DNA from: Streptomyces sp. HUAS 15-9 | GTDB lineage: Bacteria; Actinomycetota; Actinomycetes; Streptomycetales; Streptomycetaceae | Length of the DNA: 64,000 nt | Assembly: GCF_025642155.1 (NCBI RefSeq) | Contig: NZ_CP106798.1 | Coordinates: 1,240,001 to 1,304,000 of the forward strand | Reading direction: 5' to 3' | Shown: positions 9,040-17,434 of the stretch, piece by piece | Layout of the letters: every line of letters starts with the position of its first letter | Position numbering within the stretch: position 1 is the first letter of the stretch | The notes under the pieces: generated by a model | The model's input: the letters and a program-made list of their open reading frames with translations, nothing else | Database searches by the model: none | What the model was told of the DNA's origin: nothing | Position numbers and translations under genes: made by a program

Positions 9040-9903
9040 ATGACGAACCCGGCCGACCGACTCGTCGACCTGCTCGACCTGGAGCAGATCGAGGTCAACA
9101 TCTTCCGTGGCCGCAGCCCCCAGGAATCCCTCCAGCGGGTCTTCGGCGGCCAGGTGGCGGGCCAGGCCCTGGTCGCCGCCGGTCGCACGACGGACGGCGA
9201 GCGCCCCGTGCACTCGCTGCACGCGTACTTCCTGCGCCCGGGCCGGCCGGGCGTGCCGATCGTGTACCAGGTGGAGCGGGTCCGGGACGGGCGGTCGTTC
9301 ACGACGCGGCGGGTCACCGCCGTGCAGCAGGGCCGCACGATCTTCAATCTCACCGCCTCCTTTCACTTGTCTGAGGAAGGACCTTTCGAGCACCAGCTGC
9401 CGGCCCGTGATGTGCCGGACCCGGAGTCCCTGCCGACGGTCACGGAGGAGGTCCGCAAGCATCTGGGCGCTCTGCCGGAGCAGTTGGAGCGGATGGCGCG
9501 CCGTCAGCCCTTCGACATCCGTTACGTCGACCGGCTGCGGTGGAATCCCGACGAGGTCAAGGGCGCGGAGCCGCGCAGCGCGGTGTGGATGCGCGCGGTC
9601 GGACCTCTGGGCGACGACCCGCTGGTGCACACCTGCGCGCTCACCTACGCCAGCGACATGACTCTCCTGGACGCGGTCCGCATACCCGTCGAACCCCTGT
9701 GGGGCGCGCGGAACTTCGACATGGCCTCGCTGGACCACGCGATGTGGTTCCACCGGCCGTTCCGCGCGGACGAGTGGTTCCTGTACGACCAGGAGTCGCC
9801 GATCGCGACGGGCGGCCGTGGTCTGGCTCGCGGGCGCATCTACGACCTGGAGGGGCGCCTGCTCGTTTCGGTCGTCCAGGAGGGTCTGTTCAGGGCCCTG
9901 TAG
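9040..9903 (+). CDS. tesB: Acyl-CoA thioesterase II (TesB family)
   Basis: This 287-residue double-hotdog thioesterase hydrolyses acyl-CoA to free fatty acid and CoA in the cytoplasm. The N-terminal hotdog shows VFGGQVAGQALVAA and SLHAYFLRPG. The C-terminal hotdog contains TYASDMTLLDAV, SLDHAMWFHRPFRADEW and the closing GLARGRIYD, all standard TesB landmarks, and length is typical. ATG 9040 is preferred to GTG 9031 because AGGAGA at 9025-9030 is properly spaced only from the ATG. It lies 19 bases after the helicase gene, so they may share a transcript, but no functional link is obvious. Confidence 0.93.
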   Translation: MTNPADRLVDLLDLEQIEVNIFRGRSPQESLQRVFGGQVAGQALVAAGRTTDGERPVHSLHAYFLRPGRPGVPIVYQVERVRDGRSFTTRRVTAVQQGRTIFNLTASFHLSEEGPFEHQLPARDVPDPESLPTVTEEVRKHLGALPEQLERMARRQPFDIRYVDRLRWNPDEVKGAEPRSAVWMRAVGPLGDDPLVHTCALTYASDMTLLDAVRIPVEPLWGARNFDMASLDHAMWFHRPFRADEWFLYDQESPIATGGRGLARGRIYDLEGRLLVSVVQEGLFRAL

Positions 9904-9912
9904 GCCGGGACC

Positions 9913-10830
9913 TCACAGTTCCGCGGGCCGGAGGCTTCTGCGGCGCAGCCGGCCCAGCAACCCGCACGGCCGCTCCAGCACTTCGGGCACGGGTGTCGGA
10001 GTGAGAGTGGGAGTGGCTGTGGGTGCGTTCGGGTCGTGTCGCGGTGCGGGGCGCGGAGCGGGTCGGTAGGCCCGGGCCTCCTCCAGGCTTCGGGCCAGGT
10101 CGCTCCTCAGCCAGCCGATCTCGTCCAGGTCGTCCGCCGTCGTGATCTTCTCGGCGAGGTGAGCCGAGGGTGATCCCGGTGTCCCGTGGGCAGGTGGCGC
10201 CGGGCGGAACCCGTTCAGATGGGAGCGCTCGTACGGATCCTTGACCACGTCCGCGATATGGGCGGGGTCGAGGAACGCCGCGAAGACCCCGGCGCGCTCC
10301 CAGGGATCCTGGGCCTGGCGGAGCAGGAAGCCGAGGTGACGTCCGCGCCAGTTTCGGGGGCGCAGATCCAGGCCGGTACCCAGTTGGGAACGCAGCACCT
10401 CGGGCGTACGGCCGGTCAGTAGAGCCGCGTTCTTCTCGTCGGCCGCGAACTCCAGCAGTTCCTCGGCAAGATAGAGCCAGACCACGGCTCGGTAGCGGTT
10501 CAAGTAGAAGTTCACCGGCATCACCAGCCCCAGGCGCGCGAGGCGGGTGAACCTGGTGACCGACACGTTCATGATCTCCGCGCCCTCCGTGGTGCCCACG
10601 GCCTTGACGCCCTCGCGGAACGCTTCGGGGAACCCCTCCGCAGAGCGCAGCCGGTCGATCTCGGCCCGCTCGACCCGGCGGCCCCCGCCTCCTCCCTCGT
10701 CCGGCACGGTCCGGATACGGCCGAGGTGCACGGCGAGGTCGAACTCGCCCCGTTTCAGACCCAGTTCGCGTGCGGCGCGGCTCAGCGCGCAGGTGAGGGA
10801 ACGCGGCTGAGTGACGGTGTTTCCTGACAT
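9913..10830 (-). CDS. DUF6397-like hypothetical protein
   Basis: A 305-residue soluble protein from ATG 10830, which has a GGGGGAG ribosome site. The N-terminus resembles a DNA-binding or adaptor module (SRAARELGLKRGEFDLAV and a following RRVERAEIDRL). A second helix-turn-helix-like stretch (INVSVTRFTRLARLGLV-type; here EIMNVSVTRFTRLARLGL) follows near residue 90. The C-terminal 60 residues are low complexity, with PAPRPAPR and a TPTLTPTPVP run. It matches the pattern I remember for DUF6397, a Streptomyces-restricted family without a known function. It ends 9 bases from the convergent thioesterase stop. Confidence 0.6.
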   Translation of the reverse strand: MSGNTVTQPRSLTCALSRAARELGLKRGEFDLAVHLGRIRTVPDEGGGGGRRVERAEIDRLRSAEGFPEAFREGVKAVGTTEGAEIMNVSVTRFTRLARLGLVMPVNFYLNRYRAVVWLYLAEELLEFAADEKNAALLTGRTPEVLRSQLGTGLDLRPRNWRGRHLGFLLRQAQDPWERAGVFAAFLDPAHIADVVKDPYERSHLNGFRPAPPAHGTPGSPSAHLAEKITTADDLDEIGWLRSDLARSLEEARAYRPAPRPAPRHDPNAPTATPTLTPTPVPEVLERPCGLLGRLRRRSLRPAEL

Positions 10831-10956
10831 GGTCGTACTCCCCCGTGGAGTCGGTCGCTCACGCTGTGTGCGCTCGCCGTGCAAAAACCGTAGCCGGTTT
10901 GGCGAATCACGTGGCGAGCCTGTGGATAACTCCAGCGGGGATGAAAATCGCGCAGG

Positions 10957-11370
10957 TCAGAGGTCTGCTGGAGAGGTTCGCTCGGGGCGTCGGGCGTCCA
11001 CGCCGAGGTGTTCGCCGACCCGGTTGACGAGCAGGGTCATCTCGTAGGCGATCTGGCCGATGTCGGCCTCCGCGCCGCTGAGCACGCACAGACAGCTGCC
11101 GGTGCCGGCCGCGGTGACGAACAGGACGGCGTCGTCGTACTCGATCATGGTCTGGCGTACCGTGCCCGCGCCGAAGTGGCGTCCCGAACCCTTGGCCAGG
11201 CTGTGCAGTCCGGAGGCGACGGCGGCGAGGTGCTCGGCGTCCTCGCGGCGAAGGCCGGTGCTCGCTCCCGTCACCAGGCCATCGTTCGACAGGACCAGCG
11301 CGTGGCGTACGTGTTCCACGCGCTCCGTCAGGTCGTCGAGCAGCCAGCCGAGTCCCTGGTTCTGCGCCAT
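10957..11370 (-). CDS. Roadblock/LC7 domain protein (conservon CvnB-like)
   Basis: A 137-residue roadblock/LC7 protein from ATG 11370 with a good GGGGAGACGGAG ribosome site. The core VEHVRHALVLSNDGLVTGAS and the following GLHSLAKG region are typical of Streptomyces CvnB/MglB-type proteins. These act as GTPase-activating or scaffold partners of small GTPases at the membrane. The matching GTPase lies upstream at 11901-12512 in the same orientation, but an opposite-strand gene intervenes. No CvnA kinase or CvnC (DUF742) gene is present. It probably partners that GTPase, as inferred from conservon biology. Confidence 0.9.
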   Translation of the reverse strand: MAQNQGLGWLLDDLTERVEHVRHALVLSNDGLVTGASTGLRREDAEHLAAVASGLHSLAKGSGRHFGAGTVRQTMIEYDDAVLFVTAAGTGSCLCVLSGAEADIGQIAYEMTLLVNRVGEHLGVDARRPERTSPADL

Positions 11371-11462
11371 GCTCCGTCTCCCCGTGTGATGTCTCCCCCT
11401 GGCCGGAGGGTCTGTCCGCCAGCCTTCCCCACGACCGCCGTACGGGCAAGGAGGATGGGGGC

Positions 11463-11891
11463 ATGGCACAGAAGATGACCGACGAGGAATGGCGGGCATT
11501 CGTCTCGCACGGCACCCGCACCGCCAAGCTGGCGACCGTGCGGGCAGACGGGAGCCCTCATGTGGCCCCCGTCTGGTTCCTGCTGGACGGGGACGAAGTG
11601 GTCTTCAACACCGGCAAGGAGACCGTGAAAGGGCGAAATCTCGCCCGTGACGGGCGGATCGCCCTGTGCGTGGACGACGACCGGCCGCCGTTCCACTTCG
11701 TGGTCCTGAACGGTCGCGCCCGGGTGTCGGAGGACCTCGACGAGGTACGGGCCTGGGCGACGCGGATCGCGGCCCGGTACATGGGTGAGGAGCGCGCCGA
11801 GGAGTTCGGCGCGCGCAACGGCGTTCCGGGCGAGCTCGTGGTCCGTGTCGCCGTCGACAACGTCGTGGCGGTGAAGGACCTGTCGGCCTGA
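11463..11891 (+). CDS. PPOX-class F420-dependent oxidoreductase family protein
   Basis: A 142-residue split-barrel flavin/deazaflavin protein. It has the usual layout of actinobacterial F420-dependent reductases: a TAKLATVRADGSPHVAPVWF strand pair, then VFNTGKETVKGRNLARDGR (phosphate-binding Lys/Arg) and RIALCVDDDRPPFHFV. These bind F420 or FMN and reduce varied small molecules; the substrate is unknown. The gene lies on the plus strand between the two minus-strand conservon-like genes, which breaks their usual adjacency. ATG 11463 is preceded by AGGAGG at 11451-11456. Confidence 0.88.
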   Translation: MAQKMTDEEWRAFVSHGTRTAKLATVRADGSPHVAPVWFLLDGDEVVFNTGKETVKGRNLARDGRIALCVDDDRPPFHFVVLNGRARVSEDLDEVRAWATRIAARYMGEERAEEFGARNGVPGELVVRVAVDNVVAVKDLSA

Positions 11892-11900
11892 GGCGCCCGC

Positions 11901-12512
11901 TCAGCTCACGGACTCGAGGAGCCGGGCGGTGTGCATCCGCCCGGCGTATTCGACGAGGCTGATCAGTACTTCCTTGCCCGAGTCCCGGTCGCGGGCGTCA
12001 CAGAGGACCACCGGCGTTCCCCGGTCGAGATCGAGGGCGTGGGAGACGTCGTGGGGGCCGTAGGTGCGGGCGCCGGCGAAGCAGTTGACGGCCACGACGA
12101 ACGGGATGCGCCGGTGCTCGAAGTAGTCCACCGCCGGGAAACAGTCCTCCAGCCGCCGGGTGTCCGCGAGCACCACGGCACCGAGAGCTCCCTGCGACAG
12201 CTCGTCCCAGAGGAACCAGAACCGGTCCTGGCCGGGTGTGCCGAAGAGATACAGGGAGAGGCCGTCGCGGATGGTGATGCGCCCGAAGTCCATGGCGACG
12301 GTCGTGGTGACCTTCTGGTCCACGCCGTCCGTGTCGTCCACCGACCGGCCTGCCTCGCTGAGCAGTTCCTCGGTGCGCAGCGGCCTGATCTCGCTCACGG
12401 CTCCGACCAGGGTGGTCTTGCCGACGCCGAATCCGCCGGCGACCAGTATCTTCAGCGCCAGGGCGGACGTCTCGCCATGCGTGGCATCGGAATGCTCGGA
12501 GACCATGATCAC
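11901..12512 (-). CDS. Conservon-type GTP-binding protein (CvnD-like)
   Basis: A 203-residue small GTPase/ATPase of the CvnD/MglA-like group. The P-loop is GGFGVGKTT (about residues 26-34), the G3 motif is FGTPGQDRFWFLW, and the AVNCFAGA stretch corresponds to the NKxD region. In conservons CvnD works with a roadblock protein (CvnB), a DUF742 protein and a histidine-kinase-like CvnA to transmit membrane signals. Here only the roadblock gene is nearby, downstream and beyond a reversed gene. Starts at ATG 12512 or the in-frame ATG 12506 are equally possible. Confidence 0.9.
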   Translation of the reverse strand: MIMVSEHSDATHGETSALALKILVAGGFGVGKTTLVGAVSEIRPLRTEELLSEAGRSVDDTDGVDQKVTTTVAMDFGRITIRDGLSLYLFGTPGQDRFWFLWDELSQGALGAVVLADTRRLEDCFPAVDYFEHRRIPFVVAVNCFAGARTYGPHDVSHALDLDRGTPVVLCDARDRDSGKEVLISLVEYAGRMHTARLLESVS

Positions 12513-12730
12513 TTCTCTCGGGAGTGTCGGCTGTGTTCGACGTCTGTGCGCGAAGTCAGCATCATGACAACGGACGTTCGGTTCCGAGGAATTACACCGA
12601 TATCGCCATCATCTGACCGGATCGAGCCGGTTGCTGACGGAAGGGGCGCAACCGTGTGCCATGCCGCCGCCGGTTCTGAACCTTCGTCTACAGCACCCGC
12701 AGTCCCTCGATGACCTCGCGAAGAATCCAT

Positions 12731-13149
12731 TCATCGGGCAGTTGAGGCGGGGGCGCATGGCCTCCTCACTCGGTAGTGGTTCGGGGCGCGAGCTGCTGTA
12801 GGCGAGAGGGCGGCGAACGTCGAGGTGAGGAGCAGATAGGACCCGAGGCCGACAGCGAGGGGGAAGATGAACTGCATCGCCGTGGCCCCGGGCAGGAGTG
12901 AGGCGGAGGGAGTGACGCGCACGCTCACCGCGAACATGGCCGTGTAGTGCATGCTCACGACACCCAGCCCGGTGGTGAGGCCGCCGAGCAACAGTGCCCG
13001 GGTGCGGTCCCGGCCGTGGCCCACGGTGAAGACGCCGGCGCAGACGACGGCCACGGCGACCAGCAGGGCAGCGCGGCGCCGACGCAGGCCATCACATACG
13101 ACAGCACAGGGGTCAGCCAGCCGAAAGCGGCGTGGTCGAGGTGTCCCAT
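12731..13149 (-). pseudogene. MHYT-domain sensor, internally deleted remnant
   Basis: From ATG 13149 the sequence starts like a Streptomyces MHYT membrane sensor (MGHLDHAAFGWLTPVLSYVM) but soon loses frame. The family's middle part is missing. It resumes in another frame with VVCAGVFTVGHGRDRTR and GLGVVSMHYTAMFAVSVRV, then runs to a stop at 12731. The stretch before MHYT belongs to the second repeat and the stretch after it to the third. This suggests recombination between two copies of the MHYT-coding repeat, plus a second frame-breaking deletion near 13075. Intact homologues, as I remember them, carry three repeats and about 250 residues. It is probably non-functional. Confidence 0.7.
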
Positions 13150-13330
13150 GACCCCGGAACGCTAGGGGTGCACGGGTGCACAAAGGGGGCGCATTTCGAA
13201 AGGTGCTGGAATATGACACAGAGGTGCGCTGGAACGATCGCGTCCCGCTCGAAACATGCGCGTGGAAGGCAGGATGCGTCATGGGCGTAGAGGCACCAGT
13301 GGACGTACGAAACCGTGCCGGTGAGGGATC

Positions 13331-13939
13331 ATGCGGAACATGAGCGACGACCACACACACATCCAGGAGTTCTTCGGGGCCCGTGCCGCCGACTGGGACA
13401 GCAAGTTCCCCGACGACGGCCCCGCCTACGCCTCCGCCGTGGCCGACCTGGGGCTGCGCACGGGGGACCGGGTGCTCGACGCGGGCTGCGGCACGGGACG
13501 CGCGCTGCCGCCGCTGCGCGCGGCCGTGGGGCCTTCGGGCGTGGTCGTGGGGGTCGATCTGACTCCGGAGATGCTGCAGGCGGCCGTACGGGCCGGGAGG
13601 GACCGCGACGGCCGGCTGGTGCTCGCCGACGTCACCGCGCTGCCGCTTCGGTCGGAGTCCCTCGACGCCGTGTTCGGGGCGGGCCTCATCGCGCACCTGC
13701 CCCATCCGGCCGAGAATCTGCGGGAGTTGGCGCGCGTGGTCCAGCCCGGCGGCACGCTTGCGCTGTTCCACCCGATCGGCCGGGCGGCCCTGGCCGCACG
13801 CCAGGGGCGGCAGATCACCCCGGAGGACCTGCGCGCGGAGGCCAACCTCGGTCCCCTGCTGGCAGGCTCCGGTTGGCGTATGACGTCGTACGTCGACGAG
13901 GACACCCGCTTCCTCGCGCTGGCGGTCCGGGAACGCTGA
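13331..13939 (+). CDS. Class I SAM-dependent methyltransferase
   Basis: A 202-residue Rossmann-fold methyltransferase. The SAM-binding motif I is VLDAGCGTGRALPPL (about residues 49-63). Motif II follows with VVGVDLTPEMLQAA, and the acidic loop is LADVTALPLRSESLDAV. The post-motif ARVVQPGGTLALFHP is typical of the UbiE/Coq5-like group (Methyltransf_11). The acceptor is unknown. ATG 13331 follows a GTGAGGG; an ATG at 13340 is a possible alternative. A weak hairpin (GCGGTGC/GCACCGC, 13966-13990) lies after the stop. Confidence 0.85.
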   Translation: MRNMSDDHTHIQEFFGARAADWDSKFPDDGPAYASAVADLGLRTGDRVLDAGCGTGRALPPLRAAVGPSGVVVGVDLTPEMLQAAVRAGRDRDGRLVLADVTALPLRSESLDAVFGAGLIAHLPHPAENLRELARVVQPGGTLALFHPIGRAALAARQGRQITPEDLRAEANLGPLLAGSGWRMTSYVDEDTRFLALAVRER

Positions 13940-14038
13940 GCGCGGCCTCTCCTGCCGCAAGCCCAGCGGTGCACGCGCGCGGGGCACCGCCTGGTCATAT
14001 GCCGGAACGGCCCCTCACACCCGCCCCTCGTACCCGCC

Positions 14039-14794
14039 TCACACCCGCCCCGCGACCGCCGCCACGAAGGCGTCCGGGTTGTCGAACATGACGTTGTGCC
14101 CGGAGCCGGGCACGATCACCACGCGCACCCCGGTGGCTTCCAGGGCCACCCTCCCCGGGAGTTCACCGCTGAGCGCACCCTGAAGGTACACACGGTCGAT
14201 CGCCAGTCCTTCCAGGATGGTGCGCATGACGGGGTCCGATCCGCGCCGCAGCCCGACGGCCGTGCGGTGCAGCGCGCGCGGGTCGGCGAGCCGCATGGTC
14301 GCGGCCCAGAGGGGGCCGACCTTCCGCAGCACGCGCGCGTGCCCCCCGTCGACGAACTCGTCCTCCTCGTAAGAGGCGATGCCGCTGCTCCCCGCGGTCG
14401 CCGGTGGGAAGGCATCGAGGTTGGCCTCGGTGAGGACCAGCCGGGAGACGAGATCGGGCCGCCGATGGGCGAGCACGATGCCGACCGCCCCGCCCATGCT
14501 GTGCGCGATCAGCTCGGCGCCGGTGAGATCCGCCGCGTCCAGTGCCGCGGCCAGGGCGTCGGCGTTGTCCTCCAGTGTGTACCCGAAGTGTTCGGGCCGG
14601 TCGCTGATGCCGTGTCCGGGCAGATCGACGAACAGGCTCCGCCGGCCGGCGAGTTCCGGACGGGCCGCGATGTGCGCGTGGTACACGGACGAGGCGGACC
14701 CCAGTCCGTGTACATACACCCGCGCGGGCTCCTCGCCAGGCGTCCCGGTCCAGCGGATGCAGCTGCCCTTGCCATCGAAATCGGCCTGCTTCAC
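14039..14794 (-). CDS. Alpha/beta hydrolase
   Basis: A 251-residue alpha/beta hydrolase. The nucleophile elbow is IAHSMGGAVGI (Ser near residue 98). The oxyanion segment is VHGLGSASSVYH and the catalytic His is in VPGSGHNVMF near the C-terminus. The start is GTG 14794, with GAGGGGG eight bases upstream; the open frame continues further but has no better site. It is divergent from a PadR regulator across a 124-base space containing clear palindromes, so it is probably repressed by that protein. The substrate is unknown; small ester or lactone hydrolysis is usual for the fold. Confidence 0.88.
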   Translation of the reverse strand: MKQADFDGKGSCIRWTGTPGEEPARVYVHGLGSASSVYHAHIAARPELAGRRSLFVDLPGHGISDRPEHFGYTLEDNADALAAALDAADLTGAELIAHSMGGAVGIVLAHRRPDLVSRLVLTEANLDAFPPATAGSSGIASYEEDEFVDGGHARVLRKVGPLWAATMRLADPRALHRTAVGLRRGSDPVMRTILEGLAIDRVYLQGALSGELPGRVALEATGVRVVIVPGSGHNVMFDNPDAFVAAVAGRV

Positions 14795-14841
14795 AGGGTC
14801 CCCCTCATTGGTTCGAGTGCCGAGTTCGGCACGCCACCAAG

Positions 14842-14893
14842 ATGCATCGAGACCGAGGTATTCGGAATCCGATGTATCGGAGTCTCGATGTAC
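14842..14893. promoter_or_regulatory. Nested operator palindromes between hydrolase and PadR genes
   Basis: Two inverted repeats are seen. CCGAT-GT-ATCGG is perfect at 14869-14880. A longer outer pair reads ATGCATCGAGAC at 14842-14853 and GTCTCGATGTAC at 14882-14893 (10 of 12 positions pair). PadR proteins bind dyads with ATGT/ACAT-like ends, so autoregulation and control of the hydrolase is a reasonable inference. Confidence 0.55.
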
Positions 14894-14918
14894 AGCGTGG
14901 ATACGAGAGAATGCGGGC

Positions 14919-15452
14919 ATGCTGGAGCTCGCGATCCTCGGATTCCTCTACGACACCCCGCTGCACGGCTACGTCCTGCGCAAGCACATCGCGGCGCTGA
15001 CCGGACACGTACGCCCCGTGGCCGAGAGCACGCTCTATCCCGCGATCAAGCGGCTGGAGAAGGCCGGCCTGCTGGCCCGGGCCACCGAGCCGGGGTCCGT
15101 GGCCGCACCGCGCCATGTGCTCACGCTCACCGAGGAGGGCAGGAGCGCGCTGCGCCGCCGGCTCGCCGAACCGGCGCAGCGCGACATCACCGACGAGAAC
15201 CACTGGTTCACGGTGCTCGCCTTCCTCAGACACCTCGACGACCCCGCCGCCCAGGCGACGGTCCTACGGCGCAGACTGGCCTTCCTGGAGGAGCCGGCGA
15301 GCTTCTTCTACGAGGGTGACCGGCCGCTGCGCGCCGAAGAGCTGGACGACCCCTTCAGGAGCGGCATCCTCACCATCGCGCGTGCCACGAGCCGGGCCGA
15401 ACTCACCTGGCTGCGCGACACCATCGCCTCACTCGACGAGGCCGGCCGCTGA
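14919..15452 (+). CDS. PadR family transcriptional regulator
   Basis: A 177-residue regulator. The N-terminal winged helix has the PadR sequence MLELAILGFLYDTPLHGYVL, the recognition region ESTLYPAIKRLEKAGLL, and the wing RHVLTLTEEGRSALRRRL. The C-terminal helical part (LAFLRHLDDPAAQATVL and onward) is the dimerisation domain of the long PadR type. ATG 14919 begins the conserved domain directly. It is divergent from the alpha/beta hydrolase, with shared palindromic operators in between; the ligand is unknown. Confidence 0.92.
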   Translation: MLELAILGFLYDTPLHGYVLRKHIAALTGHVRPVAESTLYPAIKRLEKAGLLARATEPGSVAAPRHVLTLTEEGRSALRRRLAEPAQRDITDENHWFTVLAFLRHLDDPAAQATVLRRRLAFLEEPASFFYEGDRPLRAEELDDPFRSGILTIARATSRAELTWLRDTIASLDEAGR

Positions 15453-15584
15453 GGCGTCCGTGTTCGGGCGGCTCAAACCACTTCACCGATTCGACCCTCT
15501 TCTGTCGCCGAAGCTCCAACTCTACGTTGAACAGGAGCAGATCAACGATCAGATTCGAAGCCACACAGCCGGAAGGCGGTCCGC

Positions 15585-15884
15585 ATGTTCGACAGGATCC
15601 GTAGGTACGTCACCGGATTCCGATCTTCCACGGCAAGCACGAAGGAGGCCGTAGGCCGGGAGAAGCGCGCACACAACTTGTTCGAGGCCGCGGCCGCCTA
15701 TGTGTCGGCCCGCGCGGAGGACGACCAGGACCGGGTCGACGAGGCGGCGGACTGGGTGTCCCCGGAGGCGCTGTCGTTCGGGGTGAGCGAGCTGGCGTGC
15801 CGGGCCGTGATCGCGCTGGCCCGGGAGCGCGACGAGTCGCCCGGAACGGTGGCCCGTGACCTTCTCGGATTGCCGGTGTCCTGA
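15585..15884 (+). CDS. Small hypothetical protein
   Basis: A 99-residue protein from ATG 15585 beginning MFDRIRRYVTGFRSSTAS. It has a basic N-terminus, a central helix-rich acidic part (AYVSARAEDDQDRVDEAAD) and ends DLLGLPVS. There is no membrane segment or known motif. Codon use is normal for the window, which supports coding. The next gene follows after 137 bases in the same direction. I do not recognise the family. Confidence 0.55.
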   Translation: MFDRIRRYVTGFRSSTASTKEAVGREKRAHNLFEAAAAYVSARAEDDQDRVDEAADWVSPEALSFGVSELACRAVIALARERDESPGTVARDLLGLPVS

Positions 15885-16021
15885 CCTGTCGGCCGCGGAT
15901 CCGGTCGTTTCGCCCGCTCCAGGTGGAAAACTGCAGCTCCAGGTGTGATGGGGAGTCGTGACAACCACCTTCCGCTCGCACTAGGGTGCGCGCCGTTGGA
16001 CGAACCACTGGGGAGGCTGGG

Positions 16022-16865
16022 ATGGCCGAGACAGAAGACGAGGCCGTCGCCGCCGCGGACGATGCGCTGTACGTGCTCACGGCGGTGCTGCTGACGCCGG
16101 CGCAGTTTCCGAGCGTGCTGGGTGACGACTATCCGGAGGCCTGTACGGCGCTGGGCCTCGCACCGCGCGCCGACGGGTACGGGCTGGTGCTGGGCCAGGA
16201 CGGCGACGGGGCCCGCTGGACGGTCGTCATCGACGACGTCTCGCTGGTCGCGGTCGCGATCGCGTCCTGGGACTGCGGCATGGAGTACGAACTGTCGCCC
16301 GACGAGCGCACGGTCGTCGCCGCGCTGCCGGGCTGGCCCCTCGCGCTCGCCGTCGTGGCCCCGGGCGTCGCCGGCGCCGCACGACCCGGGCCCCGACATG
16401 GCGGACCGCGACCCGCTGACCCCGCCGGACACAAGTTCCTGGGGCCCGGCCCAGCGGCGCCTGGGCGCGGACGAGATCGCCCTCCAGTGGGCGGTGTGGC
16501 GCGAGCAGATCGACGACGCCGACTTCCCGACACCGGGGGACGCGCCGGAGGAGGCGGGACAAGACGCTCCGGAGGGCGCGGAGGACGCGCCGAAAGGCCA
16601 CGGCGGGGTCCGCCGGGTCCTGGCGGAAGCACGCGCGTACGTGGACTCGCCACCGCCCCTCGGCAGGGTCCGTTCCTCGTTCGCGCCCGGCGATGCCCGG
16701 ACCCTGCGTGCCGACGGCCCCGGCTGGTCGATGGTGGCCCGTACCGACGACATCGCGTTCGTGCTGCTGGACGACGAGCCGGGCGAGGTCCTGCCGGTGG
16801 GCCGTGGCCCGGAGCTCCCCGGCCTCCTGGAGGCACTCGACAAGCTGGCCGTACGGCCCAGTTGA
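16022..16865 (+). pseudogene. Hypothetical protein broken by a one-base frameshift at about 16370
   Basis: The gene starts at ATG 16022 with GGAGG upstream and reads MAETEDEAVAAADDALYVLT. It continues normally for 116 codons to LALAVVAPGV, then enters a low-quality frame. Dropping one G at 16370 joins it to the frame that continues PAPHDPGPDMADRDPLTPP and ends at a stop at 16865, giving a 280-residue product. The second frame alone could start at ATG 16397, but its upstream part is clearly coding too. It is either a real inactivating indel or a sequencing error in a GC-rich run. The function is unknown. Confidence 0.7.
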
Positions 16866-16875
16866 GCCCAAGCGG

Positions 16876-16906
16876 GACGAGTCCCGGCCAACGACCGGGA
16901 CTCGTC
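16876..16906. terminator. Strong bidirectional hairpin terminator
   Basis: A perfect 12-bp inverted repeat, GACGAGTCCCGG and CCGGGACTCGTC, has a 7-base loop. It lies 10 bases after the stop at 16865 and before the convergent small membrane protein gene. Confidence 0.75.
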
Positions 16907-16992
16907 TCGTCAGCGTCCGTCCGGGGTGCCGAGGAGGCCACCGAGGCGATGTCCGGGCGCCATGGGCAGGGACACGCCGGGGCGACCGCGCC

Positions 16993-17175
16993 TCAGCGGC
17001 CGATCTCCTTGCGCGCGACACGGCGCAGCCTGCGCCGCTGTGAGGGGTCCAGCGTAAGGTACGCGGCCGCCGGGACTCCCACCACGATCAGGAACGACAC
17101 CCACCAGGGCACCCAGATCAACAGGATGAGCCCGACCGCCACTCCCCCTGCGGCGATCTTCGCGCTATTCGACAT
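16993..17175 (-). CDS. Small two-helix membrane protein
   Basis: A 60-residue protein from ATG 17175, chosen because AAGGAGG is perfectly placed upstream. After MSNSAKIAAGG come two adjacent hydrophobic segments (VAVGLILLIWVPWWVSFLIVV region and VGVPAAAYL). A strongly basic tail ends RRRLRRVARKEIGR and probably faces the cytoplasm. I know of no function. It is convergent with the frameshifted gene and separated by the terminator hairpin. Confidence 0.7.
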   Translation of the reverse strand: MSNSAKIAAGGVAVGLILLIWVPWWVSFLIVVGVPAAAYLTLDPSQRRRLRRVARKEIGR

Positions 17176-17434
17176 GTGCGTCGCCTCCTTCGCGGCCACT
17201 GCCGCTCTCTGCTCCGAAAACGGGCCGGCGCTTCCCACGGTTCCGCACCGCAACCCTGAGACGTCCCTGAGACTCGACCCCTACGCGTCCCTGAGCGCCC
17301 GCACCGGCACTAGGAATCGAACACCTGGTGAAGTGGCTCGGGTCACAGCCTAGCCATTCCAGGTCGCCCGTCCATGTGCTGTACCCTCGGCGACCCGGAG
17401 CCCAGTAGTCAAATTTGAGGAGTGTGACAGAGCT

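Noticed and set aside
1731..9353. Very long minus-strand open frame of about 2540 codons, and a similar one at 25121-28288
   Set aside because: They lie antisense to convincing genes on the other strand (ABC exporter, helicase, xylB, ROK regulator). Their translations are low-complexity Arg/Ala/Gly-rich, as expected for the antisense of GC-rich DNA. Only short parts match real minus-strand genes.
12509..12730. Small open frames between the GTPase gene and the MHYT remnant, including a minus-strand ending DEWILREVIEGLRVL
   Set aside because: The ending looks protein-like and might be a relic of a DUF742 or other regulator gene, but there is no start, the frame is short, and its identity is a guess.
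17295..17345. tRNA-like piece: the minus strand reads TTCGATTCC, as in a T-loop
   Set aside because: The bases flanking the loop do not pair as a 5-bp T-stem, and no acceptor or anticodon stem can be drawn. No tRNA or att site is claimed.
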